A DNA stretch of 61,475 bases from CANQBR01 sp964641395 (GCA_964641395.1 CAZXKQ010000009.1:1-61475), one strand, 5' to 3'. Shown: positions 49,087 to 57,754, counted from the first letter of the stretch. The notes: generated by a model from the letters alone, not told the origin. Made by a program: numbers and translations.

Positions 49087-49761
49087 ATGCTAGGAGGAGA
49101 GCATAGCTTCGCCGTCTGGGCCGGCAGCGATGAATCGGGGAAGGGAGACAGCTTCGGCCCCTTGGTAGTGGCGGCAGTGGTGCTGAACCAGCAGGGAGCC
49201 CTGAACCTGGTGCTGCGGGGAGTGCGGGACAGCAAGGCCGTCTCCGACCGCAAGGCCCTGGAACTAGAAGCTGTAATCAAGGAGGAGGCTCTGGCCTGGG
49301 AAGTCCTGGAGCTGAAGCCTGCCTTCTACAATCTGAGATATGAGGCCCTCAAGGCCCAGGGGGGTAGCCTCAACACCCTCCTGGCCAGCGGCCATTTCAA
49401 CGCCCTGAGCAAGGTTTTACAGGGAGAAACCGGCTGCCAGGGGGTGCTGATAGACCAGTTCATGACCTCCAGCAGCCTGGTAGACGGGCTGCAACGCCGC
49501 TTTCCCCAGCTGGTGGTGCAGCAGGCGGTACGGGCGGAGGCGGATGCGGCGGTGGCCGCTGCCTCCCTCCTGGCCCGGGCCAGGTTTTTACGGACTATGG
49601 AAGATTTGAGCCGCAGGGCAGGCCAGCCCCTCCCTAAGGGCAGCGGCCCCGGGACGGGGAAGGCGGCCCTGGAGCTCTGCCAGAGGTGGGGGAAGGGCAG
49701 GCTGGGGGACTTTGCCAAACTCCATTTTAGCAACATTCAACGGGTGCTCCGCTCCCTGTAG
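49087..49761 (+). CDS. rnhC: ribonuclease HIII, short form
   Basis: A 224-residue RNase H type 2 enzyme. The motif GSDESGKGDSFGPLVVAAV (residues about 13-31) is diagnostic for HIII, and further acidic residues are in VLIDQFM and AEADAAVAAASLLAR. It cleaves RNA in RNA-DNA hybrids. Typical HIII proteins are near 300 residues with an N-terminal TBP-like substrate-binding domain, which is absent here. AAGGAGGAGC precedes the ATG. It lies 12 bases after the RND gene and 5 bases before the next gene. Confidence 0.88.
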   Translation: MLGGEHSFAVWAGSDESGKGDSFGPLVVAAVVLNQQGALNLVLRGVRDSKAVSDRKALELEAVIKEEALAWEVLELKPAFYNLRYEALKAQGGSLNTLLASGHFNALSKVLQGETGCQGVLIDQFMTSSSLVDGLQRRFPQLVVQQAVRAEADAAVAAASLLARARFLRTMEDLSRRAGQPLPKGSGPGTGKAALELCQRWGKGRLGDFAKLHFSNIQRVLRSL

Positions 49762-49766
49762 GCTTT

Positions 49767-50615
49767 ATGAAGAAACTGATCGTCAATGCCGATGACTTCG
49801 GCCTCCATCCACTGATCAACCAGGGCATTATCAAGGGTTACCGGGAGGGCTTCATCACCAGCACCAGCCTGATGCCCAGCGCCCCTGCCTTCTCCCAGGC
49901 GGTAGAGCTGGCCAAGGCCGCCCCAGGCCTGGGCCTAGGCATCCACCTGACCTTGGTGGGGGGAGGGGAGCCCCTGCTGCCCAAGGCCCAGGTAGCCTCC
50001 CTGCTGGACGGGCGGGGCCTCTTTCCCCAAGACTATCTGGCCTTCGCCCGCCGCTTCTACGGCGGGGCGGTCAAAGAGGGGGAGTTAGAGGCGGAGCTGC
50101 GGGCCCAGATCGAGAGGGTGCTGGCCACAGGCCTGCCTGTCACCCATTTAGACAGCCATCAGCACCTCCACGTCCTCCCTGGCCTGAACCGGCTGGTGCT
50201 GCGCCTGGCCCTGGACTACGGCCTGAAGGCCCTGCGCATACCGGCAGAGCCCTACGGCTTCAGGGGCGGCTGTAGCGCTGGGCTGGGGCGCTACGTAGGC
50301 AAGCTGGGCCTCAGCTTTTGGGCGGGCCGGGCTAGGCAGGCGGCAGCCCGCCGCGGCCTGAAGTTTCCCAGCCACTTTTACGGCATGCTGGCGGGAGGGC
50401 GGCTCAACCCTGCCCTAGTGGCCAACATCCTGCGGGCCCTGCCCGAGGGCAGTTCCGAACTGATGACCCATCCAGGCTTGGACAGCCAGGCGCTGGGCCA
50501 GGCCTTCCCTTGGCACTACCACTGGCAAGATGAATTAGCGGCCTACTTAGACACAGAGAACCAGGCCCTGCTTCAGCAGTCTGGCATTAAACTGATTACC
50601 TTTGGTGAGCTTTGA
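49767..50615 (+). CDS. ChbG/YdjC-family carbohydrate deacetylase (HpnK-like)
   Basis: A 282-residue metal-dependent deacetylase. It has KLIVNADDFGLHPLINQGI at the start with the metal-binding aspartates, GLGIHLTLVGG, the histidine motif THLDSHQHLHVLPG and LMTHPG. Family members deacetylate N-acetylated sugars; HpnK acts on a hopanoid sugar. It is the first of four coupled genes (next start overlaps its stop in TGATG) with a flippase-like protein, an epimerase and a GT39 glycosyltransferase, which points to modification of a lipid-linked sugar. Confidence 0.85.
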   Translation: MKKLIVNADDFGLHPLINQGIIKGYREGFITSTSLMPSAPAFSQAVELAKAAPGLGLGIHLTLVGGGEPLLPKAQVASLLDGRGLFPQDYLAFARRFYGGAVKEGELEAELRAQIERVLATGLPVTHLDSHQHLHVLPGLNRLVLRLALDYGLKALRIPAEPYGFRGGCSAGLGRYVGKLGLSFWAGRARQAAARRGLKFPSHFYGMLAGGRLNPALVANILRALPEGSSELMTHPGLDSQALGQAFPWHYHWQDELAAYLDTENQALLQQSGIKLITFGEL

Positions 50616-51613
50616 TGCGCAAAAAACTTATCATCCGCCTCTTGCTCCTCTTGTTCTGCGTAATACTCATATCGGCGGCGGCTATCTACTTCACCTTCGA
50701 CATCAGGGCCATAGACTATCTGGCCCTCTTCCAGCCTAGCTGCATCCTCTTGGCCCTGGGCAGCCTTGCCGTAGGCCTCTTCTTCGACGGCCTGCGCCTG
50801 GTGACCCTCACCCAGGTTACGGATGAGGAGCTGAGCTACCGGGAAGTGGTGAACGTGGTCTTGAGCAACTACTTCCTGGCCCTGGTCACTCCTGGGGCCA
50901 GCGGCGGAGCCATTGCCCAGGTGATGTTCATGCGGCGGGCCGGGGTGCCGGTGGCCAAGGCCACGGTGGTGATCCTGGTGCGGACGGTGATGAGCATCTT
51001 TTTCCTCATCCTGCTGGTGCCTGTGGTGCTGTTTAGCGACCGGGACATCGTCACCTGGGTGCCTAGCTCCGTCCTCTTCCTCGTCTCCCTCCTCTTCACC
51101 GCCCTGCCTGTAGGCACCTTCTTCTTGATGCGCACCGAATTGCCGGAGCGCTTGATCTACTTCTTCACCGGCCGCTTCTCCCACAGGGTGCGGCGCCGCT
51201 CCTTCAATCTCTACCACGATTTCAAGATGGCCTTCGTAGTCATGGGGCGCCACCCCTTCAAGGTGGTGCGGGCCTTTGCAGAGTCAGGCCTCTCCCTGCT
51301 CTTCATCTACGGCACGGTGCCAGCCTATTTCACCGGCCTTCACTTTCCCTTCGACCTTAGCCAGGTGATGGGGCGGATGATCCTCATCAACTTGGTCCTC
51401 TATTTTTCTCCCACCCCCGGCGGCAGCGGCATCGCCGAGGCAGGGTTCTGCATGCTCTTTACTAATTTGCTGCCGGCAGGCACAGAGGGCATTATGGCGG
51501 TGCTGTGGCGCTTCACGGCAGAGTACCTGCCCTTCCTGCTAGGGGCCGTAGTGTCCATCCGGGCCTTCGGCTCCAACATCCTCAGTATTGCCACTTCTAA
51601 GGAGGCTAGATAG
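50615..51613 (+). CDS. flippase-like membrane protein (LPG synthase TM / YbhN family)
   Basis: A 332-residue polytopic protein with about eight membrane segments. The family motifs VTPGASGGAIAQVMFMRRAG and SPTPGGSGIAEAGF are clear. This domain occurs in MprF and in stand-alone proteins near lipid-glycosylation genes, where a lipid-flipping role is proposed. ATG 50615 overlaps the previous stop; the TTG at 50612 is less likely. It is coupled by one base (TAGTG) to the epimerase gene. Confidence 0.85.
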   Translation: MRKKLIIRLLLLLFCVILISAAAIYFTFDIRAIDYLALFQPSCILLALGSLAVGLFFDGLRLVTLTQVTDEELSYREVVNVVLSNYFLALVTPGASGGAIAQVMFMRRAGVPVAKATVVILVRTVMSIFFLILLVPVVLFSDRDIVTWVPSSVLFLVSLLFTALPVGTFFLMRTELPERLIYFFTGRFSHRVRRRSFNLYHDFKMAFVVMGRHPFKVVRAFAESGLSLLFIYGTVPAYFTGLHFPFDLSQVMGRMILINLVLYFSPTPGGSGIAEAGFCMLFTNLLPAGTEGIMAVLWRFTAEYLPFLLGAVVSIRAFGSNILSIATSKEAR

Positions 51614-52545
51614 TGAAGCTTTTGATCACAGGGGGAGCCGGTTTTATCGGCTCCCATGTTGTAGAGGCGGTCCTGGCCCAGGGCCACCAGGTGGTGGTGT
51701 ACGATAATCTTTCCAGCGGCAGGCGGGACTTTCTGCCCCAGGCAGAGGGTCTGGCCTTTGTCTATGGGGACGTGCGGGAGGGGCAGGCCCTAGAGGAGCT
51801 GTGCCGCAACCAGGGCTTTGACGGCTGCATCCATCTGGCGGCCCAGACCATGGTGCCCTATTCCCTGGCCCACCCCCAGGAGGACTGCCAGATCAACCTG
51901 GTAGGCCTCTTAAACCTGCTAGAGGCCTGCCGCAAGTACGGCATAGGCAGGCTGGTCTTCGCCTCCAGCGCCGCCGTCTACGGGGACAACGCCGCCCTGC
52001 CCCTGGCAGAGGAGGAGGTGCCTAGGCCCCTCTCCTGTTACGGCCTGACGAAGCTGGCCAGCGAGGGCTACCTGCGGCTTTACGCCCAGCTCTACGGCCT
52101 GAGGGCCGCCTGCCTGCGCTTTGCCAACGTCTACGGCCCCAGGCAGGGGGCGGGGGGAGAGGGAGGCGTGATCAGCGTCTTCGCCAAGGCTGCCGCCGCC
52201 GGCAGAGGCCTCACCATCTACGGGGACGGCCGCCAGACCAGGGACTACGTCTACGTAGGAGATGTGGCCCAGGCCGTGCTCCAGGCCCTGCAGCTAGAAG
52301 GTTACCATATTATCAACGTCAGCACCGCCCAGGAGACCGACCTGTTACAGCTGGTGGCTGCTATGGAGGCGGCGGCCGGCCGGCAGCTTCCCCTGGCCTT
52401 CGCTCCGGCCCGGCCGGGAGACATCTACCGCAGCGTCTTGGCCAACCGGCGCTGCCAGGAGCTGCTGGGCCTCAAGCCTGCCACTTCCCTGTCAGCAGGG
52501 GTGGAGGCGGCCTACGGCTGGTTTCGGCGGGAAGGGGCGGTCTAA
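51613..52545 (+). CDS. NAD-dependent epimerase/dehydratase (GalE-like)
   Basis: A 310-residue extended short-chain dehydrogenase. The NAD-binding motif LLITGGAGFIGSHVVEAVL is at the start, FASSAAVYGD carries the catalytic serine region, and YGLTK holds the catalytic Tyr-x3-Lys. It resembles UDP-glucose 4-epimerase or UDP-glucuronate epimerase. It starts at GTG 51613 within the stop of the flippase-like gene and is immediately followed by the glycosyltransferase. It probably supplies the sugar nucleotide for this cluster. Confidence 0.87.
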   Translation: MKLLITGGAGFIGSHVVEAVLAQGHQVVVYDNLSSGRRDFLPQAEGLAFVYGDVREGQALEELCRNQGFDGCIHLAAQTMVPYSLAHPQEDCQINLVGLLNLLEACRKYGIGRLVFASSAAVYGDNAALPLAEEEVPRPLSCYGLTKLASEGYLRLYAQLYGLRAACLRFANVYGPRQGAGGEGGVISVFAKAAAAGRGLTIYGDGRQTRDYVYVGDVAQAVLQALQLEGYHIINVSTAQETDLLQLVAAMEAAAGRQLPLAFAPARPGDIYRSVLANRRCQELLGLKPATSLSAGVEAAYGWFRREGAV

Positions 52546-54129
52546 GTGAAGCAGTTAGAGAAGAACAGCCTCCTGATCTTGCTGGCAGTGGTCCTCTTCA
52601 TGACCTTCTTCGGCCTGGGCTCGGTACCGCTGCTGGATCCAGACGAGCCGGTCTATGCCCAGACGGCCAGGGAGATGCTGCAAAGCGGCGATTTTCTCTC
52701 CCCCCGCATCTACGGAGACTTTTGGTACGACAAGCCCCCTCTGTACTACTGGCTGGTGGCGGCTATGCAGGCCCTGCTGGGCTTTAGCGAGTTTGCCGCC
52801 CGCTTTCCGGCGGCCCTGATGGGCTCCCTCACAGTGCTGGTGCTCTACGTGAGCGTAACCCGCCTGTTGAACGAGCGGGCCGGCTTTTGGTCCGCCCTCA
52901 TCCTGGCTACCAGCGTGGAATTTTTCTACCTCAGTAAGGCGGCGGTGACGGACACCACCCTGCTCTTCTTCCTCACCTCCGCCCTGCTGGCCTTCTTGCA
53001 CCGCAAATACTGGCTGATGTACGTGCTGATGGCCCTAGGCACCCTGGTGAAGGGGCCCATCGCCATCGTCTTTCCCGGAGCCATCATCTTCCTCTACCTC
53101 CTCTGCCTGGGGCGGCTGAGGGAAATCCTGGAGATGCACGTGGTGAGGGGGCTGCTCCTCTACCTGCTCCTAGCCGGGCCCTGGTACTACGCCATGTACA
53201 CGGTCCACGGCCAGGTCTTTATCGACACCTTCCTAGGCTTCCACAACCTTACCCGTTTTACTACGGCGGAGCATGCGGACCGGGTGGTGTTTTGGTACTA
53301 CCTGCCGGTCCTCTTCCTGGGCTTCTTTCCCTGGACCGGCCTCTTCTGCCAGTCGGTGAAGGCCTCTATCAGCGAGAGCCGCATCGACGAGATGCGCCTC
53401 CTCCTCTTTATGCATGTGTGGTGGATCTTCGTCTTCATCTTTTTCACCGTCTGCCAGACCAAGCTGGTGTCCTACATCCTGCCCCTCTTTCCCGCCCTGG
53501 CGGTGCTGGTGGGGTGGAACATCTCCCGCATGCTGTTGAAGTTTAGGCACAACACCACCTTCTACAGCTGGATGGTGGGCAGCGGCCTCTGCTTCGCCCT
53601 CCTTGGGGCGGGCTGGCTGGCAGGGGGCCAGTTGCTGCCGGAGGCCTTCCTGGCTGCCAACATCCTAGGGGTGCTGACCTTCATCCTAGGGCTGGCCGTC
53701 ATCTACTCCCTCTGGGCTTACCGAGACATCCAGCTGGCTGCCGCCCTCCACGGGGTGACGGCCCTCCTCACCATGGTGATCGCCTTCGGCTTCATCCTGC
53801 CGGAACTGGCCCCCCGCTTCAGCATGGCGGAGCTGGCCGCCTATTACCAGGCCAATTGCCAAAAGGAGCTGCCGGTCTACGTGGACAAGTTTTTGCGGCC
53901 GGGCTTTAAGTACTATTCCGGAACCAACGGCATCGAACTGCGGCCCAAGACCGGGGATCTGCGGGAGGCCCTGGCTGACAGCCAGGCTAAGTACGTGGTG
54001 GTGCGGGGCTTGGAGCTGCGCCGTTACCAAAAGACCCAGCCCCAGGGCAGGCCGGCCTGGGTGATGAAGGAGAAGGGGGACCTCTTCCTGCTGAAGCTGG
54101 AAGCTGCCCCCTCGGCGGCGAAGGAGTGA
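52546..54129 (+). CDS. ArnT/GT39-family glycosyltransferase
   Basis: A 527-residue GT-C membrane glycosyltransferase. The first periplasmic loop carries LLDPDEPVYAQTAREML with the catalytic acidic pair, and YDKPPLYYWLVAAMQALLG, as in ArnT/PMT_2 proteins. About eleven membrane segments precede a C-terminal periplasmic domain. It uses a polyprenyl-phosphate sugar to modify lipid A or another envelope acceptor. GTG 52546 follows directly after the epimerase stop. No arnA or arnB is present, so the sugar need not be aminoarabinose. A weak hairpin (54174-54199) follows. Confidence 0.87.
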   Translation: MKQLEKNSLLILLAVVLFMTFFGLGSVPLLDPDEPVYAQTAREMLQSGDFLSPRIYGDFWYDKPPLYYWLVAAMQALLGFSEFAARFPAALMGSLTVLVLYVSVTRLLNERAGFWSALILATSVEFFYLSKAAVTDTTLLFFLTSALLAFLHRKYWLMYVLMALGTLVKGPIAIVFPGAIIFLYLLCLGRLREILEMHVVRGLLLYLLLAGPWYYAMYTVHGQVFIDTFLGFHNLTRFTTAEHADRVVFWYYLPVLFLGFFPWTGLFCQSVKASISESRIDEMRLLLFMHVWWIFVFIFFTVCQTKLVSYILPLFPALAVLVGWNISRMLLKFRHNTTFYSWMVGSGLCFALLGAGWLAGGQLLPEAFLAANILGVLTFILGLAVIYSLWAYRDIQLAAALHGVTALLTMVIAFGFILPELAPRFSMAELAAYYQANCQKELPVYVDKFLRPGFKYYSGTNGIELRPKTGDLREALADSQAKYVVVRGLELRRYQKTQPQGRPAWVMKEKGDLFLLKLEAAPSAAKE

Positions 54130-54224
54130 GGCGGCAGGGTCTGGAGCTGCCGTCTGAGAGAGTTTAAACCCAGCAGGGGGCCGTCAGGCCTGTCCCCTGT
54201 TTATACGCACAGGGAGGATGCCAG

Positions 54225-54494
54225 ATGCAAGTAGTGTTAACCATCATCGGCCAAGACAAGGTGGGGATCATCGCCAAGGTCAGCAGCAGGCTGGCCGAGT
54301 GCAATATGAATATTATTAATATTAATCAGAATATTATGCAGGGCTTCTTCAATATGGTGCTCATCGCCGAGGCAGGAGAGGCCACGGTGAGCATCAAGGA
54401 GGCCAAGGAGATCTTCGCCCGCCTAGGGGAAGAAATAGGCGTGGAGATCCGCCTGCAAAGCGCTGACATCTTCAAGGCCATGCACAGGATATAG
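54225..54494 (+). CDS. ACT domain protein (UPF0237)
   Basis: An 89-residue single ACT domain with TIIGQDKVGIIAKVSSRLAE at the start and the NIININQNIMQGFFNMVLIAE segment. ACT domains bind small ligands, often amino acids. It is the regular neighbour of the PFL-family gene 12 bases downstream, and the two probably form a ligand-controlled unit. AGGGAGG precedes the ATG. Confidence 0.9.
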   Translation: MQVVLTIIGQDKVGIIAKVSSRLAECNMNIININQNIMQGFFNMVLIAEAGEATVSIKEAKEIFARLGEEIGVEIRLQSADIFKAMHRI

Positions 54495-54506
54495 CGGGAG
54501 GCGGCC

Positions 54507-55868
54507 ATGTTATTCAATACCCAGGACATACTGGAAACCACCCGCATGATTACGGAGAACAAGCTGGACGTGCGGACCATCACCATGGGCATCAGCCTGC
54601 GGGACTGCAGCCACCCTGACATGGGGGTGACGGCCGCCAAGATCTACGACAAGATCTGCCGCAAGGCCCAGCACCTGGTGAAGACGGGGGAGGAGCTGGA
54701 GGTGGAGCTGGGAGTGCCCATCATCAACAAGCGCATCTCCGTCACCCCCATCTCCCTGGTAGGGGAGAGCTGCCAGGGCAGGGACTACACCCCGCTGGCG
54801 GCGGCCCTGGACAGGGCTGGCAAGGCGGTGGGGGTTAACTTCATCGGCGGCTTCTCCGCCCTGGTGGACAAGGGATACACCTTGGGGGACAGGTGCCTGC
54901 TGGCCTCCATCCCCTCCGCCCTGGCCAGCACCGACATCGTCTGCTCCTCCGTCAGCGTTGGTTCCACCAAGTGCGGCATCAACATGGACGCAGTGGCAGA
55001 GATGGGTAGGATCGTGAAGGCCACCGCCCAGGCTACGGCGGCCCAGGACGCCCTGGGCTGCGCCAAGCTGGTGGTCTTCTGCAACTCGGTGCCGGACAAC
55101 CCCTTCATGGCCGGAGCCTACCACGGGGTCAGCGAGCCGGAAACGGTGATCAATGTAGGGGTCAGCGGCCCGGGAGTGGTGAAGAAGGCCCTGGAAGAGG
55201 TGGGGGACGGGGACATAGGCCAGGTGGCGGAGACCATCAAGAAGACAGCCTTTAAAATCACCCGGGTGGGCCAGCTGGTGGCCCAGGAGGCGGCCAAACG
55301 GCTGGACACCCAGTTCGGCATTATCGACCTCTCCCTAGCTCCCACTCCCGCCATCGGTGACTCGGTGGCCCACATCCTGGAGGAGATGGGCCTGGAGTGC
55401 TGCGGCTGCCCTGGGACTACGGCGGCCCTGGCCCTTTTGAACGACGCGGTGAAGAAGGGGGGCCTGATGGCCTCCAGCTACGTAGGCGGCCTGTCTGGCG
55501 CCTTCATCCCCGTCAGCGAGGATGCCGGGATGATCCGGGCGGTGGAGCGGGGCTGCCTGACTATCGAGAAGTTGGAAGCTATGACCTGCGTCTGCTCCGT
55601 AGGCTTGGACATGATAGCGGTGCCTGGTTCTACCAGCGCCGCCACCCTGGCGGCCATCATCGCCGATGAGGCGGCTATCGGCCTCATCAACAACAAGACT
55701 ACGGCAGTGCGGCTCATACCCGTGCCGGGGAAGGGGGTAGGGGAGGAGGTGGAGTTCGGCGGCCTGTTGGGCCGGGCTCCCATCATGGCCGTCAACACCT
55801 ACGATCCTTCCCGCTTCATAGCAAGAGGGGGCCGCATCCCGGCCCCGGTGAGGAGTTTGACTAACTGA
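54507..55868 (+). CDS. PFL family protein (UPF0210/DUF711)
   Basis: A 453-residue member of the UPF0210 family, structurally related to pyruvate formate-lyase/ribonucleotide reductase barrels. Recognisable parts are TRMITENKLDVRTITMGISL at the start and CSVGLDMIAVPGSTSAATLA. No glycyl-radical motif is visible and no activating enzyme is adjacent. The function is unknown, but pairing with the ACT protein is conserved. Its stop overlaps the nth start (TGATG). Confidence 0.88.
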   Translation: MLFNTQDILETTRMITENKLDVRTITMGISLRDCSHPDMGVTAAKIYDKICRKAQHLVKTGEELEVELGVPIINKRISVTPISLVGESCQGRDYTPLAAALDRAGKAVGVNFIGGFSALVDKGYTLGDRCLLASIPSALASTDIVCSSVSVGSTKCGINMDAVAEMGRIVKATAQATAAQDALGCAKLVVFCNSVPDNPFMAGAYHGVSEPETVINVGVSGPGVVKKALEEVGDGDIGQVAETIKKTAFKITRVGQLVAQEAAKRLDTQFGIIDLSLAPTPAIGDSVAHILEEMGLECCGCPGTTAALALLNDAVKKGGLMASSYVGGLSGAFIPVSEDAGMIRAVERGCLTIEKLEAMTCVCSVGLDMIAVPGSTSAATLAAIIADEAAIGLINNKTTAVRLIPVPGKGVGEEVEFGGLLGRAPIMAVNTYDPSRFIARGGRIPAPVRSLTN

Positions 55869-56503
55869 TGAGCGCCCAGGAGATTATCCAAGTTTTGTCA
55901 GAGGTATACAAGGACAGCAAGACGGCCCTCCGCTACTCCTCTCCCTTCGAGCTGCTGGTGGCGGTGGTGCTCTCCGCCCAGTGCACTGACGAAAGGGTGA
56001 ACAAGGTGACGGCCCGCCTCTTCCCCCGCCTGGCCACGCCGGAGGCTATGGCCGCACTGGAGCAGGAGGAGCTGGAGGAGTTGATCAAGGACTGCGGCCT
56101 CTACCACACCAAGGCCAGGCACCTCTTGGCCCTGAGCAGGCAGCTTTTGCAGCGCTTCCAGGGCCAGGTGCCCGCCACTGTGGCAGAGCTGGAATCTTTG
56201 AGCGGGGTAGGGCGGAAGACGGCCAACGTGGTGGCCAGCATCGTCTACCAGGTGCCGGCCATCGCCGTGGACACCCACGTGTTCCGGGTGGCCCACCGCC
56301 TAGGCCTGGCCCAGGGGAGGGATGCCCTGGCTACGGAGCAGGAGCTGCAGCGGCTCATCCCCCGGGAGCAGTGGAGCGCCGCCCATCACTGGCTGATCTG
56401 GCACGGCCGCCAGCTGTGCAAGGCCCGCAAGCCCCTCTGCGGCAGCTGCCCTCTGGAGGCCCTCTGCCCCTATGAGGGGAAGAATCTGGGGGAAAGGCCT
56501 TGA
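55868..56503 (+). CDS. nth: endonuclease III
   Basis: A 211-residue DNA glycosylase/AP lyase for oxidised pyrimidines. It has the helix-hairpin-helix LSGVGRKTANVVASIVYQ with the catalytic lysine, the aspartate in AIAVDTHVFRVAHRLGL, and the [4Fe-4S] cysteines in CKARKPLCGSCPLEALC. Translation is coupled to the PFL gene. The rplU promoter begins within its stop codon. Confidence 0.95.
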   Translation: MSAQEIIQVLSEVYKDSKTALRYSSPFELLVAVVLSAQCTDERVNKVTARLFPRLATPEAMAALEQEELEELIKDCGLYHTKARHLLALSRQLLQRFQGQVPATVAELESLSGVGRKTANVVASIVYQVPAIAVDTHVFRVAHRLGLAQGRDALATEQELQRLIPREQWSAAHHWLIWHGRQLCKARKPLCGSCPLEALCPYEGKNLGERP

Positions 56504-56528
56504 CAAAGCTGTTTAAAAAGGATAGAAT
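56500..56528 (+). promoter_or_regulatory. rplU: promoter of rplU-prp-rpmA
   Basis: TTGACA (56500-56505), 17-base spacer, TAGAAT (56523-56528). The TGA of the -35 hexamer is the nth stop codon. Confidence 0.85.
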
Positions 56529-56620
56529 AGCTTCGCATGGGTGTTTGCAGCCCCACGCAACCGCACGTAGAGGCTTAAGACGCAGAGAGCGGCGCCGTAT
56601 GCGGCGAGTCTAGGATAAGG
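56529..56620 (+). ncRNA. candidate L21-type ribosomal leader
   Basis: About 90 untranslated bases lie between the promoter and the rplU ribosome site, with GC-rich complementary stretches (for example GCGGCGCCGTATGCGGCG, 56589-56606). Bacillota rplU operons often carry an L21 leader here. The class call rests on position; pairing was not fully worked out. Confidence 0.45.
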
Positions 56621-56632
56621 GAGGTGCAACAG

Positions 56633-56944
56633 ATGTACGCTATCATCGCCACTGGCGGCAAACAGTACAAGGTGGCCGAGGGTGATGTGCTCCAGGTGGA
56701 AAAGCTGGAGGCAGAGCCTGGCTCTGAGGTGACCTTTGACCAGGTCCTGACCCTGGTGAAGGACGACGAGGTAAAGATCGGCAGGCCGGTGCTAGAGGGC
56801 GCCAAGGTTAGCGCTGAAGTGACCCAGCAGGGCAAGGCGGCCAAGATCTTAGTCTTCAAGTACAAGGCTAAGTCCAACTACCGCCGCCGCCAAGGCCATC
56901 GGCAGCCTTACACGGAAGTGAAGATCACCAAGATCGAAGGCTGA
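56633..56944 (+). CDS. rplU: 50S ribosomal protein bL21
   Basis: A 103-residue bL21 with MYAIIATGGKQYKVAEGD at the start and YRRRQGHRQPYTEVKITKI at the end. ATG 56633 is 8 bases after GGGAGG. It is first in rplU-prp-rpmA. Confidence 0.97.
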   Translation: MYAIIATGGKQYKVAEGDVLQVEKLEAEPGSEVTFDQVLTLVKDDEVKIGRPVLEGAKVSAEVTQQGKAAKILVFKYKAKSNYRRRQGHRQPYTEVKITKIEG

Positions 56945-56954
56945 GGCCGGCAGC

Positions 56955-57290
56955 ATGATTAAGATCAGCATTGAGCGCGACAGCAGGGGCTATATTACAG
57001 CCTACCGGGTGCTAGGCCACGCGGAGGCCCCGGCCGAGGGCGGCTACGACCTAGTGTGTAACTCCGTCAGCGTGTTGAGCCAGGCTGCTCTGATCGGTTT
57101 AGAAAGACAGCTCCGCCATCCTGTCCAGTACCAGGTAGATAGGGAACTTGGCTCCTTGGCCGTGACCCTGCAAGGAAGGGCCGATGAGCTTACCCAGGCC
57201 GTCCTGGCCACCATGGTCTACGCCCTGGCAGACGTGGCAGAGCAGTACCCGCAGTATGTCCAGCTTGAAGATAGGGGACAGGGGAGGTGA
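56955..57290 (+). CDS. prp: ribosomal-processing cysteine protease Prp
   Basis: A 111-residue protease (YsxB family) that removes the N-terminal extension of bL27. The catalytic histidine and cysteine are in RVLGHAEAPAEGGYDLVCNSVSV-type context: GHAEAP near residue 21 and DLVCNSVSVLSQ near 32. It lies between rplU and rpmA as in most Bacillota. The start is ATG 56955, 10 bases after the rplU stop. Confidence 0.93.
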   Translation: MIKISIERDSRGYITAYRVLGHAEAPAEGGYDLVCNSVSVLSQAALIGLERQLRHPVQYQVDRELGSLAVTLQGRADELTQAVLATMVYALADVAEQYPQYVQLEDRGQGR

Positions 57291-57294
57291 AAGT

Positions 57295-57573
57295 ATGTTC
57301 AGCTTGATTTTACAACTACATGCCCATAAGAAAGGTACCGGCAGCTCCCACAACGGCCGGGATTCCAATGCGCAGCGGCTGGGCACCAAGGCCCAGGAGG
57401 ATCAGCTGGTCACCGCCGGCAGCATCATCGTCAGGCAGCGGGGCACCCGCTTCCATCCTGGCAACAATGTAGGCATGGGTAAGGACTATACCATCTACGC
57501 CACCATCCAGGGGCAGGTGAAGTTTGAGCGCAAGGGCCGGGATAAGAGGCAGATCAGCGTCTATCCTGTATAG
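57295..57573 (+). CDS. rpmA: 50S ribosomal protein bL27 with Prp-type N-terminal extension
   Basis: A 92-residue bL27. After a nine-residue extension MFSLILQLH comes the mature start AHKKGTGSSHNGRDS. The extension is the kind removed by Prp, but the usual FF or LF before the cut is LH here (codon CAT). GGGGAGGTGA precedes ATG 57295; the longer open frame upstream lies in prp and is not used. A strong terminator follows, and obgE, the common next gene, is absent. Confidence 0.96.
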   Translation: MFSLILQLHAHKKGTGSSHNGRDSNAQRLGTKAQEDQLVTAGSIIVRQRGTRFHPGNNVGMGKDYTIYATIQGQVKFERKGRDKRQISVYPV

Positions 57574-57613
57574 GCAGCCCCTGCTTAAGGCCTGAGCCAT
57601 ACGAAAAAAACAG

Positions 57614-57644
57614 AACCCTGTGCGTAAAGGCACAGGGTTTTTCT
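57614..57644 (+). terminator. terminator after rpmA
   Basis: A perfect 10-base stem (57614-57623 with 57630-57639), loop GTAAAG, then TTTC. An A-rich run upstream (57603-57610) could help on the other strand. Confidence 0.88.
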
Positions 57645-57697
57645 ATGGGTAAGGCTGGATTCGGGGCCGAACTGCCCCCAGGCGGGGGAGGCAGTGT

Positions 57698-57734
57698 CCA
57701 TAAACTAACTCCCTCCGGCCAGGGCCAGAGGGAG
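57698..57734 (-). terminator. weak terminator for the universal stress gene
   Basis: CTCCCTC/GAGGGAG (57709-57715 with 57728-57734) and an inner GGCC/GGCC pair form a stem; on the minus strand it is followed by TTAGTTTAT. Confidence 0.45.
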
Positions 57735-57754
57735 GGCTTGAACAGGGGAGGGCC

